A DNA stretch of 39,274 nt from Chloroflexota bacterium (GTDB lineage Bacteria > Chloroflexota > Anaerolineae > CG2-30-64-16). This document shows positions 1-7,694 of the stretch, one piece after another (the stretch's first letter is position 1; every line of letters starts with the position of its first letter). The notes under the pieces were generated by a model, which saw nothing but the letters and a program-made list of their open reading frames with translations, was not told where the DNA came from and ran no database searches. The stretch lies in assembly GCA_016876015.1 (NCBI GenBank), contig VGOD01000025.1, positions 1 to 39,274 on the forward strand. The letters are read 5' to 3'. The position numbers and the translations under genes were made by a program.

Positions 1-158
1 AGAGTGCGGCGATGGACCAGATCGCGCAGGCGATGCGCGAGGTGCAGCAGGCGACGGTGCAGTCGGTGGCCGGCGCGCGGCAGAGTCAGAGTGCGGCCGA
101 GGGCCTCAACGACCTGGCCCGCCAGCTTCGATCTCTCACCGATCAGTACAAAGTCTGA
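1..158 (+). CDS. Methyl-accepting chemotaxis protein, C-terminal end (partial)
   Basis: The window opens inside a gene whose reading frame starts at base 3 and ends at TGA 156-158. The 51 residues seen contain the stretch MDQIAQAMREVQQATVQSV followed by a heptad-like helix ending QLRSLTDQYKV. This is typical of the last cytoplasmic coiled-coil helix of a chemoreceptor or a CheA-coupled receptor-like protein. It lies 19 bp upstream of cheA in the same direction, so the receptor, CheA and CheB are probably co-transcribed. The sensory part is outside the window, so the ligand cannot be judged. Confidence 0.7.
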   Translation, partial: SAAMDQIAQAMREVQQATVQSVAGARQSQSAAEGLNDLARQLRSLTDQYKV

Positions 159-177
159 GCGTGACGGGAACCATCAG

Positions 178-2709
178 ATGACCTTCAGCGACGACTTCAT
201 GCGCCAACTGCTCGCCACCTTTGTGGACGAGGCGCACGAGCACATCCAGGCTGCCACGACCCATCTGCTGACCCTGGAACAGGGGGCCGGCAGCGCAGCG
301 CGCGGCCTCCAGCCTGAGGAGGCGGCCAGCCTTTGGGCCGAGATCTTCCGCGAGATGCACAGCCTGAAAGGCGCGGCGCGCGCCATGAACCAGGAGCGGA
401 TTGACGCGCTGGCGCACTGCCTGGAAACCCTCTTCGGACGCGTGCGCAGCGGCCAGGCATCCCCCACACCGGCGCTGTTCGATGTGGTCTATCGGGCGTT
501 GGACGGCATCGCTGATCTTGTCCAGGAGGCGGCCGGCGCCGGCCCTGCACAGGTGGATGTTGCGTCGCTGGCCGCGCAGTTGGAGGCGCTCGGCGACGGC
601 CAGATTATTGCGCCGCGATCGGTTGCGGCCGGCGCACAGCCGGCCAGCAGCCAGCCCGAGCCGATTCGCACGGCCCTTCCGCTGGCGGCCGGCGGTGCGC
701 CTCTCACGGCTTCTTCTCCCGCAGTGACGCTCCCTGCTGTTGCGGCCGCGGATGCGTCCCGCGTGGCCGCTCATAGCGCGCCGCCCGCTTCCCCGGCCGC
801 CGATGCGCCCCGCGCTGCTGCTCTTCCTGCGGCGACACCGGCGTCTCCCGCAGTCGCACAGCCGGCACGCGCCGCCTCTCACCCTGACCGGCCGGCGGCT
901 GCCGGAACGGTTGCGGCCGACGAGACCGTGCGCGTGCCGATCGGCAAGCTGGATGCGCTGATGGCGCAGATAGGCGAGTTACAGGTCGCACGTCTCGGCG
1001 CCCAGCATCGTCTGGTTGAGCTGGCCGCGCTCCTGGAAGATGTCGAGGCTGCCGAAGCCGCGGCGCGTGCGCCGGCTGCCGCGCGGCGGGGGCCGGCGAG
1101 CCAGGCTGCCCCGCTCACGGCCTTTGGCGCGGCGCGCTTGCGCGATCTCTACCAGCGGCTAGAGACCGACAACCGGCGGTTGACCCAGGTTATGGCCGGT
1201 CTGCAAGACGATGTCCGGCGCATGCGCATGTTTCCGATCGCCAATGTCTTCGAGGCTTTCCCGCGCATGGTGCGTGACCTGGCACGCGAGCTCGGCAAGG
1301 AAGTGCGGCTGGTGATGCAGGGCGGCGAGACCGAGGTGGATCGCTCGGTGCTGGAGCACATCAAGGATCCGCTGACCCATCTGCTGCGCAACGCCCTGGA
1401 TCATGGCATCGAGGCGCCCGCGGCGCGGCTGGCGGCCGGCAAGTCGGAGACGGGGACCATCACCCTCAGCGCATCGCAGCGCGGGGATAGCGTGTTCATC
1501 GAGGTGGAAGACGACGGCGCGGGCATTGACGTGGCGCGCGTGCGCGCGGCAGCCATCGAGCGCGGCCATCTGACTCTCGAAGAGGCGCAAGCGATGAGCG
1601 ATCGCGAGGCGTTGTGGTTGATCTTCTGTTCCGGCTTCTCCACCAGCGCGCGCGTGACGGGTCTCTCGGGCCGCGGGGTGGGGATGGATGTCGTGCGGAG
1701 CCAGATCGAGCGGCTGCGCGGGCTGATAGACGTAGACAACCGGCCGGGACGCGGGGTGCGTTTCACCCTCAACCTGCCGCTTACCGTGGCCACGACCCTC
1801 TGTCTGCTGGTGCGGGCCGGCGGACAGACCTTTGCCGCGCCGATCGCCAACGTTGCTCGCATCATGCGCCTCGATCTCGACGCAACCGCTTCAGTCGAGG
1901 GCCGGCCGGTAATTCGCCTGCCAGAGGGCGATCTGGAGACCGAGAACCGGCCGATCTTGCTGCAGGGCCTGGCCAAGACGCTCGGGCTCGCCGATGCGAA
2001 GCCAGAAGCCGCCGCTAAGCCGTCTGGGACCTCTGCGTCGGTTGGGACGCAACCGCAGCAATTCGCCGTGGTCCTGGCATCGGCTGAAAAGCGCCTCGCC
2101 TTCCAGGTGGATGCGGTCGTCAGCGCCCAGGAGATGGTGGTCAAGAACCTGCCCAAGCCCCTCCAGCGCGTGCGCCATGTCGCCGGCGCGAGCATCCTCG
2201 GCACCGGCGAGGTGGTGATCGTGCTCGATGCGCCGGGTCTGCTGCGGGCCCCGCTGCGCGCGCCAGCAGGCGACTTGGGGCCGGGCGGCCGGCTGGCTTC
2301 GCCGGCCGAAGTCGAGCCATCGCCGGAACCCGTCGCCATTCTCATCGCCGACGACTCCATCACCACACGCACCCTCGAAAAGAACATCCTGGAAGCCGCC
2401 GGCTATCGTGTGCGCACGGTCGCCGATGGGCTGGAGGCATGGCAGACGCTCCAAAACGAGGGCTGCGCGCCCGCTGGCCTTTTCAGCCTGCTGGTATCCG
2501 ACGTCAGAATGCCCCGGCTGGATGGCTTTGAGCTGACGACGAAGGTGCGGGGCGATGCAGGGCTGAAGAATCTGCCGGTGATCCTGGTCACGTCGCTTGA
2601 TTCGCGCGCCGATCGTGAGCGCGGCGTTCAGGTAGGCGCCGATGCCTATATCACAAAAGGCGCGTTCGATCAGGATAGCCTGCTAGAAGCTATTCGCAGG
2701 CTGATCTGA
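178..2709 (+). CDS. cheA: Hybrid chemotaxis-type histidine kinase CheA with C-terminal receiver domain
   Basis: This 843-residue cytoplasmic kinase phosphorylates response regulators of a chemotaxis-like pathway. The open frame extends further upstream, but ATG 178 is chosen because it begins the Hpt domain and follows GGGAACC. Domains: Hpt (about 1-115) with phospho-acceptor His61 in HSLKG; an Ala/Pro-rich linker (about 135-245) where P2 would normally sit; P3 dimerisation helices (from about 250); HATPase with N-box HLLRNALDHGIE (about 400), DDGAGID and GRGVGMDVV (about 498); a CheW-like P5 domain (about 540-720); and a receiver domain (from about 720) with likely phospho-Asp775 in VSDVRMPRLDG. 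The fused receiver is the odd part. It resembles CheA/receiver hybrids of complex or twitching-type systems, and may act as a phosphate sink. No clear P2 domain is seen. It is followed by cheB after 17 bp. Confidence 0.95.
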   Translation: MTFSDDFMRQLLATFVDEAHEHIQAATTHLLTLEQGAGSAARGLQPEEAASLWAEIFREMHSLKGAARAMNQERIDALAHCLETLFGRVRSGQASPTPALFDVVYRALDGIADLVQEAAGAGPAQVDVASLAAQLEALGDGQIIAPRSVAAGAQPASSQPEPIRTALPLAAGGAPLTASSPAVTLPAVAAADASRVAAHSAPPASPAADAPRAAALPAATPASPAVAQPARAASHPDRPAAAGTVAADETVRVPIGKLDALMAQIGELQVARLGAQHRLVELAALLEDVEAAEAAARAPAAARRGPASQAAPLTAFGAARLRDLYQRLETDNRRLTQVMAGLQDDVRRMRMFPIANVFEAFPRMVRDLARELGKEVRLVMQGGETEVDRSVLEHIKDPLTHLLRNALDHGIEAPAARLAAGKSETGTITLSASQRGDSVFIEVEDDGAGIDVARVRAAAIERGHLTLEEAQAMSDREALWLIFCSGFSTSARVTGLSGRGVGMDVVRSQIERLRGLIDVDNRPGRGVRFTLNLPLTVATTLCLLVRAGGQTFAAPIANVARIMRLDLDATASVEGRPVIRLPEGDLETENRPILLQGLAKTLGLADAKPEAAAKPSGTSASVGTQPQQFAVVLASAEKRLAFQVDAVVSAQEMVVKNLPKPLQRVRHVAGASILGTGEVVIVLDAPGLLRAPLRAPAGDLGPGGRLASPAEVEPSPEPVAILIADDSITTRTLEKNILEAAGYRVRTVADGLEAWQTLQNEGCAPAGLFSLLVSDVRMPRLDGFELTTKVRGDAGLKNLPVILVTSLDSRADRERGVQVGADAYITKGAFDQDSLLEAIRRLI

Positions 2710-2726
2710 GGCGAGGCGGCGAGACC

Positions 2727-3821
2727 ATGATCCGGGTGTTGATCGTCGAAGATTCGGCCACCAGCCGCCTCTTACTCAGGCACATCCTGGAATCCGACCC
2801 TGAGATCCAGGTGGTGGGCATGGCTGCGAATGGTCTGGAGGGAGTGCGCCTGGCGTTGGCTCTGAAGCCCGATCTGATCACCATGGACATCCGCATGCCT
2901 GTCATGGACGGTTTCGAGGCCACGCGGCGCATCATGCAGGAGCAGGCGACCCCCATCGTGGTGATCAGCTCCAGCGTAGAAGATGCAGAACTGATGATCA
3001 CCTTCAACGCCATCCGGGCCGGCGCCCTGGAGGTGATCGAGAAGCCGCGCGGGGGGGATCATGGCGACTTTCAGCTGATCCGCGAACAACTGATCACGAC
3101 GGTCAAGCTCATGTCCGAGGTTAAGGTCATCCATCGCTATCGCCCGTCTTCGACTGCGCCGCAACCCGCCAGCAGCCGCCGGCCAGAGGTGTGGCGTCTG
3201 CCGTCTGTCGCACGCGCTCGCCTCCATGCGCTGTCGGCCCCGCGGCGCCGGCTGTCATTGCTGGCCGTCGGCGCTTCTACCGGCGGCCCCGCAGCCCTCA
3301 ACATCCTGCTCAAGGCGCTGCCGGCCGACTTCCCCTTGCCAATCGTGGCGGTCCAGCACATGGCGATTGGCTTCACTGCGGGATTGGTCTCGTGGCTCCA
3401 ACTCGAGTGCCCTTTGCCGATCAAGCAGGCGGACGATGGCGAGCGCATTCGAGGCCGTTGCGTCTACTTCGCACCCGATGACACGCACCTGGAGGTCTCG
3501 AGCCGCGGGGTGTTGGCACTGAGCAAGGCGCCGCCGGTCAGCCATGTCCGGCCTTCGGCGACCGTGCTGTTCGAGTCGGCCGCACGGGTCTATGGCCCCG
3601 AGGCCATCGGCGTGCTGCTGACCGGCATGGGCGAGGATGGCGCCAAAGGGCTGAAGGAGATGCACGACCGCGGCAGTCCAACCCTGGCGCAAGACGAGGC
3701 CACCTCGGCGGTCTATGGCATGCCCAAAGTCGCGGCCGAGTTGGGCGCAGTTGACCGGGTGCTTCCCATCGGCCAGATCGGGCCGGCCATCGCCGCGTTG
3801 GTCAGCGGCGGCAGGGAATGA
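2727..3821 (+). CDS. cheB: Chemotaxis response regulator protein-glutamate methylesterase CheB
   Basis: CheB removes methyl groups from (and deamidates) chemoreceptor glutamates when phosphorylated by CheA, resetting receptor gain. The 364 residues show an N-terminal receiver domain (1-125) with the acidic pair in IVEDS, phospho-Asp54 in ITMDIRMPVMDG and a conserved Lys in IEKPRGG. After a linker comes a CheB esterase domain (from about 170). Its catalytic triad is visible as Ser in VGASTGGPAAL, His in AVQHM and Asp in LTGMGEDGAKG. The length is normal for the family. It starts 17 bp after cheA in the same operon. It converges with the glycerophosphodiesterase gene with only 16 bp between the stop codons and no visible terminator. 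Confidence 0.96.
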   Translation: MIRVLIVEDSATSRLLLRHILESDPEIQVVGMAANGLEGVRLALALKPDLITMDIRMPVMDGFEATRRIMQEQATPIVVISSSVEDAELMITFNAIRAGALEVIEKPRGGDHGDFQLIREQLITTVKLMSEVKVIHRYRPSSTAPQPASSRRPEVWRLPSVARARLHALSAPRRRLSLLAVGASTGGPAALNILLKALPADFPLPIVAVQHMAIGFTAGLVSWLQLECPLPIKQADDGERIRGRCVYFAPDDTHLEVSSRGVLALSKAPPVSHVRPSATVLFESAARVYGPEAIGVLLTGMGEDGAKGLKEMHDRGSPTLAQDEATSAVYGMPKVAAELGAVDRVLPIGQIGPAIAALVSGGRE

Positions 3822-3837
3822 GAGGCTGCCTTATCGC

Positions 3838-4581
3838 TCAAATCTGGTCGAACAGCTCTGGGTAATCGGTCCCCACGCTATCCACCCCCATCTCGGACAG
3901 CCGCTGCAGGGCCGGCAGATCATTCGGACACCAGGGGCTGACAGCCAGCCCGGCCGCATGGGCGGCCTGCACCAGGTCAGGCGTCACGAAGGCCCACTGG
4001 GGATGAATCGCATCTGCACCGGCTGCACGGGCCGCGGCCACCGGGTCTACCAGCCGGCCCACATACAGGATGCCCGCCGCGATCTCCGGCGCGATCATCT
4101 TGGCCTCGCGCAGCACCAGGTGATCGAAGCTCAGCAGGAGCGCCTGGCGCGTCATGTCGTGCTGACGCACCAGCCGAACTACCTTTTCGGCGATGCCGGG
4201 ATAGTAGATCGGCCCGTTCTTGATCTCGATGGCCACCCCCACCCGGCCCTTCGCCCATGTCAACAACTCGGCCAGGGTGAGGATGCGCTGGCCCGCGAAC
4301 TCCGGCCCGTACCAACCGCCGGCGTCCAGTTTTTTGAGCTCGACGGTTGTCATATCCTTGACATAACCGTGACCATCCGTGGTGCGATCCACGGTGTGGT
4401 CGTGGATGAGCACCACCTCGCCGTTTTGGCTCAGGTGGACATCGGTCTCCACCGCGTTGACGCCCAACTCGACGGCCCGGTTGAACGAAGCCAGGGTGTT
4501 CTCCGGCGCGTGTCCCTTCGCGCCGCGATGTCCGACGCGCAGCAGGGGAGCGCCGGCCGCGCGTAGCAATGTGAGTGCCAT
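3838..4581 (-). CDS. ugpQ: Glycerophosphodiester phosphodiesterase
   Basis: This predicted soluble enzyme hydrolyses glycerophosphodiesters to sn-glycerol 3-phosphate and an alcohol. The GDPD signature is complete: HRGAKGHAPENTLASF (substrate-binding His/Arg and Glu-Asn), then AVETDVHLSQNGEVVLIHD with metal-binding Glu and Asp and the second catalytic His. C-terminal TIM-barrel motifs such as VAIEIK and SFDHLVLR are also present. The start at 4581 (247 aa) is preferred over the longer ATG at 4623 because GGAGA lies just upstream and the extra 14 residues are not part of the family. No signal peptide is seen, so it is probably intracellular. It is the last gene of the minus-strand series, 45 bp after the AMMECR1 gene. 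The symbol is by family resemblance. Confidence 0.9.
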   Translation of the reverse strand: MALTLLRAAGAPLLRVGHRGAKGHAPENTLASFNRAVELGVNAVETDVHLSQNGEVVLIHDHTVDRTTDGHGYVKDMTTVELKKLDAGGWYGPEFAGQRILTLAELLTWAKGRVGVAIEIKNGPIYYPGIAEKVVRLVRQHDMTRQALLLSFDHLVLREAKMIAPEIAAGILYVGRLVDPVAAARAAGADAIHPQWAFVTPDLVQAAHAAGLAVSPWCPNDLPALQRLSEMGVDSVGTDYPELFDQI

Positions 4582-4626
4582 GTGATCTTCTCCGTTATCG
4601 CTGCGAATAGGGCGCAACGTCACCCG

Positions 4627-5160
4627 TCATGAGTACTTCTCTACCCGAAACCTGAACAGTTCCACCGGCTCGTCCGGCTCGATCCACGCTTTCTGCCGTG
4701 CATAGGCCACTTGCGTCTCCACATCGTCAATGCCGGGGATGTCGGGCAACAGTAGACCACGGCGCCAACCGTGCTGCACGATTACGCCGTAATGTTTAGG
4801 GTCGAGCTGGGCGGTGGAGGTGATCGGCTCCGGTGGATAGAGCACGCTGACATCTATTACCAGATCATTCAGCTCGGCTGGCTGCACCGGCGCGAAGCGC
4901 GGATCACGCGTGGCGGCTGAAATGGCGTTGGCGATCGTCTCCTGCGCCAGCGTCGGTTGGCTCGGCTCGATAGTACCAATGCAACCGCGCAGGTCGCCGG
5001 TGCTCCCCGTCCGGAGCGTCACGAAGACCCCGGCCGGCTCGCCTTTGACCGCCGTGGGCGCCTCGGCCGGCTTCAGCCGGCGTCGTTCTCGCACATAGGC
5101 TTCTATCGCTGCGCGCGCCAACTTCACCAGCGGATGCTGCTCACCCCTTGTCGCTGCCAT
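4627..5160 (-). CDS. AMMECR1 domain protein (AmmeMemoRadiSam protein A-like)
   Basis: This 177-residue protein carries one complete AMMECR1 domain. The family hallmark LRGCIGT is present, together with NAISAATRDPRFAPVQ, a DLVIDVSVLYPPEP strand, GVIVQHGWRRGLLLP, and the C-terminal ELFRFRVEKYS. The family is named in the AmmeMemoRadiSam set, but the MEMO and radical-SAM partners are not in this window, so it appears as an orphan. The biochemical role is not established. The start at 5160 is chosen over an ATG at 5199 because a strong GGGGGAGG ribosome-binding site sits 5-6 bases upstream. The alternative N-terminus would merely translate the G-rich intergenic repeat. Confidence 0.88.
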   Translation of the reverse strand: MAATRGEQHPLVKLARAAIEAYVRERRRLKPAEAPTAVKGEPAGVFVTLRTGSTGDLRGCIGTIEPSQPTLAQETIANAISAATRDPRFAPVQPAELNDLVIDVSVLYPPEPITSTAQLDPKHYGVIVQHGWRRGLLLPDIPGIDDVETQVAYARQKAWIEPDEPVELFRFRVEKYS

Positions 5161-5220
5161 TCGCACCTCCCCCTCTAACCTCCAACCTCCAACTTCCAAC
5201 CGCTAACCTTCCACTTCCAA
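5161..5220 (-). repeat. G-rich heptad-like repeat tract between two genes
   Basis: Read on the minus strand, this interval is made of degenerate units of the type GTTGGAG, GTTGGAA and GGTTAGA. It runs from the end of the 200-residue hypothetical gene into the ribosome-binding site of the AMMECR1 gene. Runs of GG at regular spacing could form a G-quadruplex on the minus (coding) strand or in the mRNA. A similar tract with GGTTAAG units flanks the 47-bp array near 13285. Confidence 0.6.
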
Positions 5221-5805
5221 CCCCACCATCTCCGGCTCGCCCCACACCGCCCACGCCCACTGATGATCGCCCATGCCGTCGGTGGCGAAGGCGACGCGCA
5301 GGACGACGCCGGCCGGAATAGGCAGCGCCACCTCGACCGCTTCCCATTGCGACGGCCAGGCTGCGCGGCTCCACACCTGCCAGCCATCCACGCGCACGCG
5401 AAAGGCCGCCAGGCGTTCTGCGCCCTGTGCGCCATCGCGCACGCCGATGGCAAAGCGCAAGCGCAGATCGCGCACGCCGGCCGGCGCCGGCACATGGAAT
5501 TCCGCGATCGCTTCGCCGCTCACCGGCGGGTGCATCCACAGGGCTGGCCGCCGATCGCCGCCGACCGTCGCCTCTGCCGTCTTGACCTCCATGCCGGCCG
5601 GATCGCGACTGGCGCGCACATCGGCGCCCGCGAGGTGCTCCAGGAAGTTGAAGCGCCAGGCGCGGGCAGATTCAGGGGGTTTCTGCAGAGCGGTCGAGTC
5701 TCGGCCAGCTCGCCAGCGCAAGAACGCAACGTAGTCGCGTACCCGCTCCTGGTTCGCGGGGGATAGCGCCGCCAGCTCATGGACCAGGGTGGTTAGCTCG
5801 GTCAT
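5203..5805 (-). CDS. Hypothetical protein with predicted C-terminal beta-sandwich
   Basis: I do not recognise this 200-residue protein. The first 35 residues are strongly helical (LTTLVHELAALSPANQERV, then DYVAFLRWRAG), like the short helical modules of antitoxin-like or DUF2281-type proteins. Residues 75-200 are predicted beta-rich, with alternating hydrophobic strands (AIAEFHVPAP, RLRFAIGV, FRVRVDGWQVW, EVALPIPAGVVLRVAFATDG), as in jelly-roll, carbohydrate-binding-like folds. No signal peptide or catalytic motif is seen. ATG 5805 has GGGAG 7 bases upstream. It lies 49 bp after the retropepsin-like gene and 42 bp before the AMMECR1 gene, apparently in one transcript. The TAG stop lies inside the G-rich repeat, so the C-terminus may have been altered by that repeat. 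Confidence 0.7.
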   Translation of the reverse strand: MTELTTLVHELAALSPANQERVRDYVAFLRWRAGRDSTALQKPPESARAWRFNFLEHLAGADVRASRDPAGMEVKTAEATVGGDRRPALWMHPPVSGEAIAEFHVPAPAGVRDLRLRFAIGVRDGAQGAERLAAFRVRVDGWQVWSRAAWPSQWEAVEVALPIPAGVVLRVAFATDGMGDHQWAWAVWGEPEMVGLEVEG

Positions 5806-5854
5806 TAGCCGTCTCCCGTTCGGATCATCATCGTTGTCAGCAGGAAATCCCCCA

Positions 5855-6235
5855 TCAGATGCACAGCTCCAATACCTGTCTGGGGCCGTCGAGCGTTACG
5901 ACCAACTTGTTCAGGATATTGCGACCCAAGATCGCCTCATTCCCAGATTCGTCGGCGATGACCTCAATGAGGGGAAATCGAAGGCCATTCAATCCTATGT
6001 CAACTGTATAGACGTCTACCAGGATGCGCTCGCCAAACTGGCTGCAAAGGTACTTGCGATTATCAATCGGCAGCCCCAGCGACTTGATGTGGCCGAGTGG
6101 CACAAGGGTCGCATCTGCTCCCGTATCCACGATTGCATGCAGGGGACCTACTGAGTAGGGTTCTTCTGGCGCACTCAGAAGGATCTCTACAACAGGGGCT
6201 GGTGGGACGTATTCGGCATCGTAGGCGTATTTCAT
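5855..6235 (-). CDS. Retropepsin-like aspartic protease domain protein
   Basis: This 126-residue protein has the single-domain layout of clan AA retropepsin-like proteases, which act as dimers. The active-site motif is AIVDTGADATLVP (Asp37-Thr-Gly), followed by the second-half signature EAILGRNILNKLVVTLDG. The start at 6235 is set by a 4-base ATGA overlap with the stop of the upstream ribbon-helix-helix-like gene, which implies translational coupling. The longer open frame upstream only reads that gene out of frame. No signal peptide or membrane segment is seen, so it should be cytoplasmic. Pairing of small retropepsin-like genes with small DNA-binding-like genes recalls toxin-antitoxin-type modules, but that function is inferred only from the arrangement. 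Confidence 0.85.
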   Translation of the reverse strand: MKYAYDAEYVPPAPVVEILLSAPEEPYSVGPLHAIVDTGADATLVPLGHIKSLGLPIDNRKYLCSQFGERILVDVYTVDIGLNGLRFPLIEVIADESGNEAILGRNILNKLVVTLDGPRQVLELCI

Positions 6236-6603
6236 GCCAAGGGTCTTCCTGTGCCAGGCGTACGGAGCCAGACCAGGTCTTCGGACTGGCTGCATACTTC
6301 TCGAATTAGCACCGGTGTGTGTCCGAATCGCGCGCGCACACGACGATAGAGGGCAGCCCGCTCTTGGTCGTGATCCACGAGTTGTCGGTTGTGGATGGCT
6401 ACCCATTCGCCAAGGTGTGTCAGTCGGAGCTCAGCGTGCATGGCCATGAAGGCGGCAATCTCCCGATCGAGTTTCGCCCGCTGGGTTTCCCGAAGGTAGT
6501 GCTCGATCGCATCGTTTGCGATTTCGTTGACGCTTCTCGCATCCCGTTTGGCAGCCTGCGCCAGAGGTTCGCGCAAGTCATCCCTAAGCAGCAAAGCTTC
6601 CAT
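6232..6603 (-). CDS. Small ribbon-helix-helix-like / DUF5678-like protein coupled to the retropepsin gene
   Basis: The 123-residue protein has an N-terminal stretch (MEALLLRDDLREPL to EHYLRETQRAKL) resembling a ribbon-helix-helix or CopG-like antitoxin. A C-terminal part follows (GEWVAIHNRQLVDHDQERA, ARFGHTPVLIREV) that resembles the DUF5678 pattern of a short WVA-x-NG-like hairpin and VxxV strand. ATG 6603 has GGGAGG 7 bases upstream. It is the first gene after the minus-strand promoter at 6708-6735. Its stop overlaps the start of the retropepsin-like gene by four bases. It could be an autoregulator of the pair. Family assignment is by eye and moderate. Confidence 0.68.
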   Translation of the reverse strand: MEALLLRDDLREPLAQAAKRDARSVNEIANDAIEHYLRETQRAKLDREIAAFMAMHAELRLTHLGEWVAIHNRQLVDHDQERAALYRRVRARFGHTPVLIREVCSQSEDLVWLRTPGTGRPLA

Positions 6604-6707
6604 TCTGTGACCTCCCGTCTTGTATGCGGGTGAGTGGCATGGTGCGCTGAACTCAGCATGGCGGAATCGCCTGCCGCCGCCGACTTCCGACTGTGCAGCG
6701 CCACAAG

Positions 6708-6735
6708 ATTATACAGCGTTACGCCAGGAAGTCAA
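6708..6735 (-). promoter_or_regulatory. Predicted sigma-70-type promoter for the minus-strand series
   Basis: On the minus strand, TTGACT (6730-6735) and TATAAT (6708-6713) are separated by 16 bases. Transcription would start near 6701 and give a leader of about 100 bases before ATG 6603. Its -35 box faces the -35 box of the divergent promoter at 6740. Confidence 0.72.
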
Positions 6736-6739
6736 TCAC

Positions 6740-6768
6740 TTGACCGAAGCTGCATCCGGTGCTAGACT
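6740..6768 (+). promoter_or_regulatory. Predicted sigma-70-type promoter for the MNIO-like gene
   Basis: TTGACC (6740-6745), a 17-base spacer and TAGACT (6763-6768), preceded by TGC as an extended -10. The gene starts at 6797, so the leader would be about 20 bases. The same TGC-TAGACT box recurs at 25456, and TAGACT again at 38246. The two divergent -35 boxes form the inverted repeat GTCAA-TCAC-TTGAC (6731-6744), so one regulator could cover both. Confidence 0.68.
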
Positions 6769-6796
6769 CGCCGGAAAACCGTGACGAGGAATCCAC

Positions 6797-7678
6797 ATGA
6801 AACTGGCTGTCAACTACTCTCGGCCGACTGCGGCGCTGTGGCGCTCAGGACCGGTCGCATTCGATCTCTTCAAGTGCCCTGCCTGGCCCGATCTGGCGGC
6901 CGAAGCCCACGCCCTGGGGCCGGTCTACGTGCATTTCCCGTTGCGCGTGGGCGCGGGCATCGGCGATGCCCTGGACGGCGAAACCGAACAGCCGGCGAAC
7001 TGGCGCCAGGTCGAGGAACTCCGGGCGCTGACTGATACGCCATTTGTCAATGTGCACCTGGCGCCTCAGCCGGCGGACTGTCCCGACATCGATCCCTGCG
7101 CCGCCGATCCTGTCACGGCCAACCGGGTCGCTGAGAAGATGATCCATGACATGGCCGCGATCGTGCGTCGCTTCGGCGCGGACCGTGTGATCGCCGAGAA
7201 CGATCCAGACAATGGCGAGACGCTGCGCGCGGCCTGTCTGCCAGGGGTGGTGCGCCAGGTAGTGGAGGAAGCAGGCTGCGGGCTCTTGCTCGATCTGGCC
7301 CATGTGCGCATCAGCTCGGCGGCCCTGGGGCTGAGTCCGGTTGAGTACGCCAGCCTGTTGCCCATCGAACGCCTGGCCGAAGTCCACATTTCTGGCGTGC
7401 AACTGCTGGATGCGCGCTGGCTCGACCTTGTGCGTCGCGCGGCGCCGGGGAACGATCGGCTCGAACGCTTTGCAGGTCGTTTGCTCGATCATCTGCCGAT
7501 GACCGCCGCGGACTGGGAGCTTGTGACGTGGGCGTTTGCGCGCATCCACGCCGCCGTGTGGCCGCGACCGCGCACAGTGACGCTGGAGTTGGGCGGGGTC
7601 GGCGCGTTGTGGGAAGCGATCGGCCAGGAGGCGCAACTCGAGCAGACCATCGGCCGGCTGCGAGAACTGGCCTGGTAA
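6797..7678 (+). CDS. DUF692/MNIO-like multinuclear iron enzyme family protein (TIM barrel)
   Basis: This 293-residue protein resembles the DUF692 family, recently called multinuclear non-heme iron oxidases (MNIO), which modify cysteines or other residues of peptides. Putative metal-binding residues are spread as expected along a TIM barrel: His46 in YVHFPLR, His87 in FVNVHLAP, Glu134-Asn135 in IAENDPDN, Asp166/His169 in LLLDLAHVRIS and His197 in EVHISGVQ. ATG 6797 has GAGGA upstream and a likely promoter 30 bases away. No precursor-peptide gene, DUF2063-type partner or transporter lies next to it. The substrate is therefore unknown, and the sequence is divergent enough that another xylose-isomerase-like TIM barrel is possible. 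Confidence 0.72.
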   Translation: MKLAVNYSRPTAALWRSGPVAFDLFKCPAWPDLAAEAHALGPVYVHFPLRVGAGIGDALDGETEQPANWRQVEELRALTDTPFVNVHLAPQPADCPDIDPCAADPVTANRVAEKMIHDMAAIVRRFGADRVIAENDPDNGETLRAACLPGVVRQVVEEAGCGLLLDLAHVRISSAALGLSPVEYASLLPIERLAEVHISGVQLLDARWLDLVRRAAPGNDRLERFAGRLLDHLPMTAADWELVTWAFARIHAAVWPRPRTVTLELGGVGALWEAIGQEAQLEQTIGRLRELAW

Positions 7679-7694
7679 GCCGGGCCGGGTTTCC

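Noticed and set aside
4582-4623. Longer start of the glycerophosphodiesterase at 4623
   Set aside because: The GGAGA site lies just before ATG 4581, and the extra residues are not family-like.
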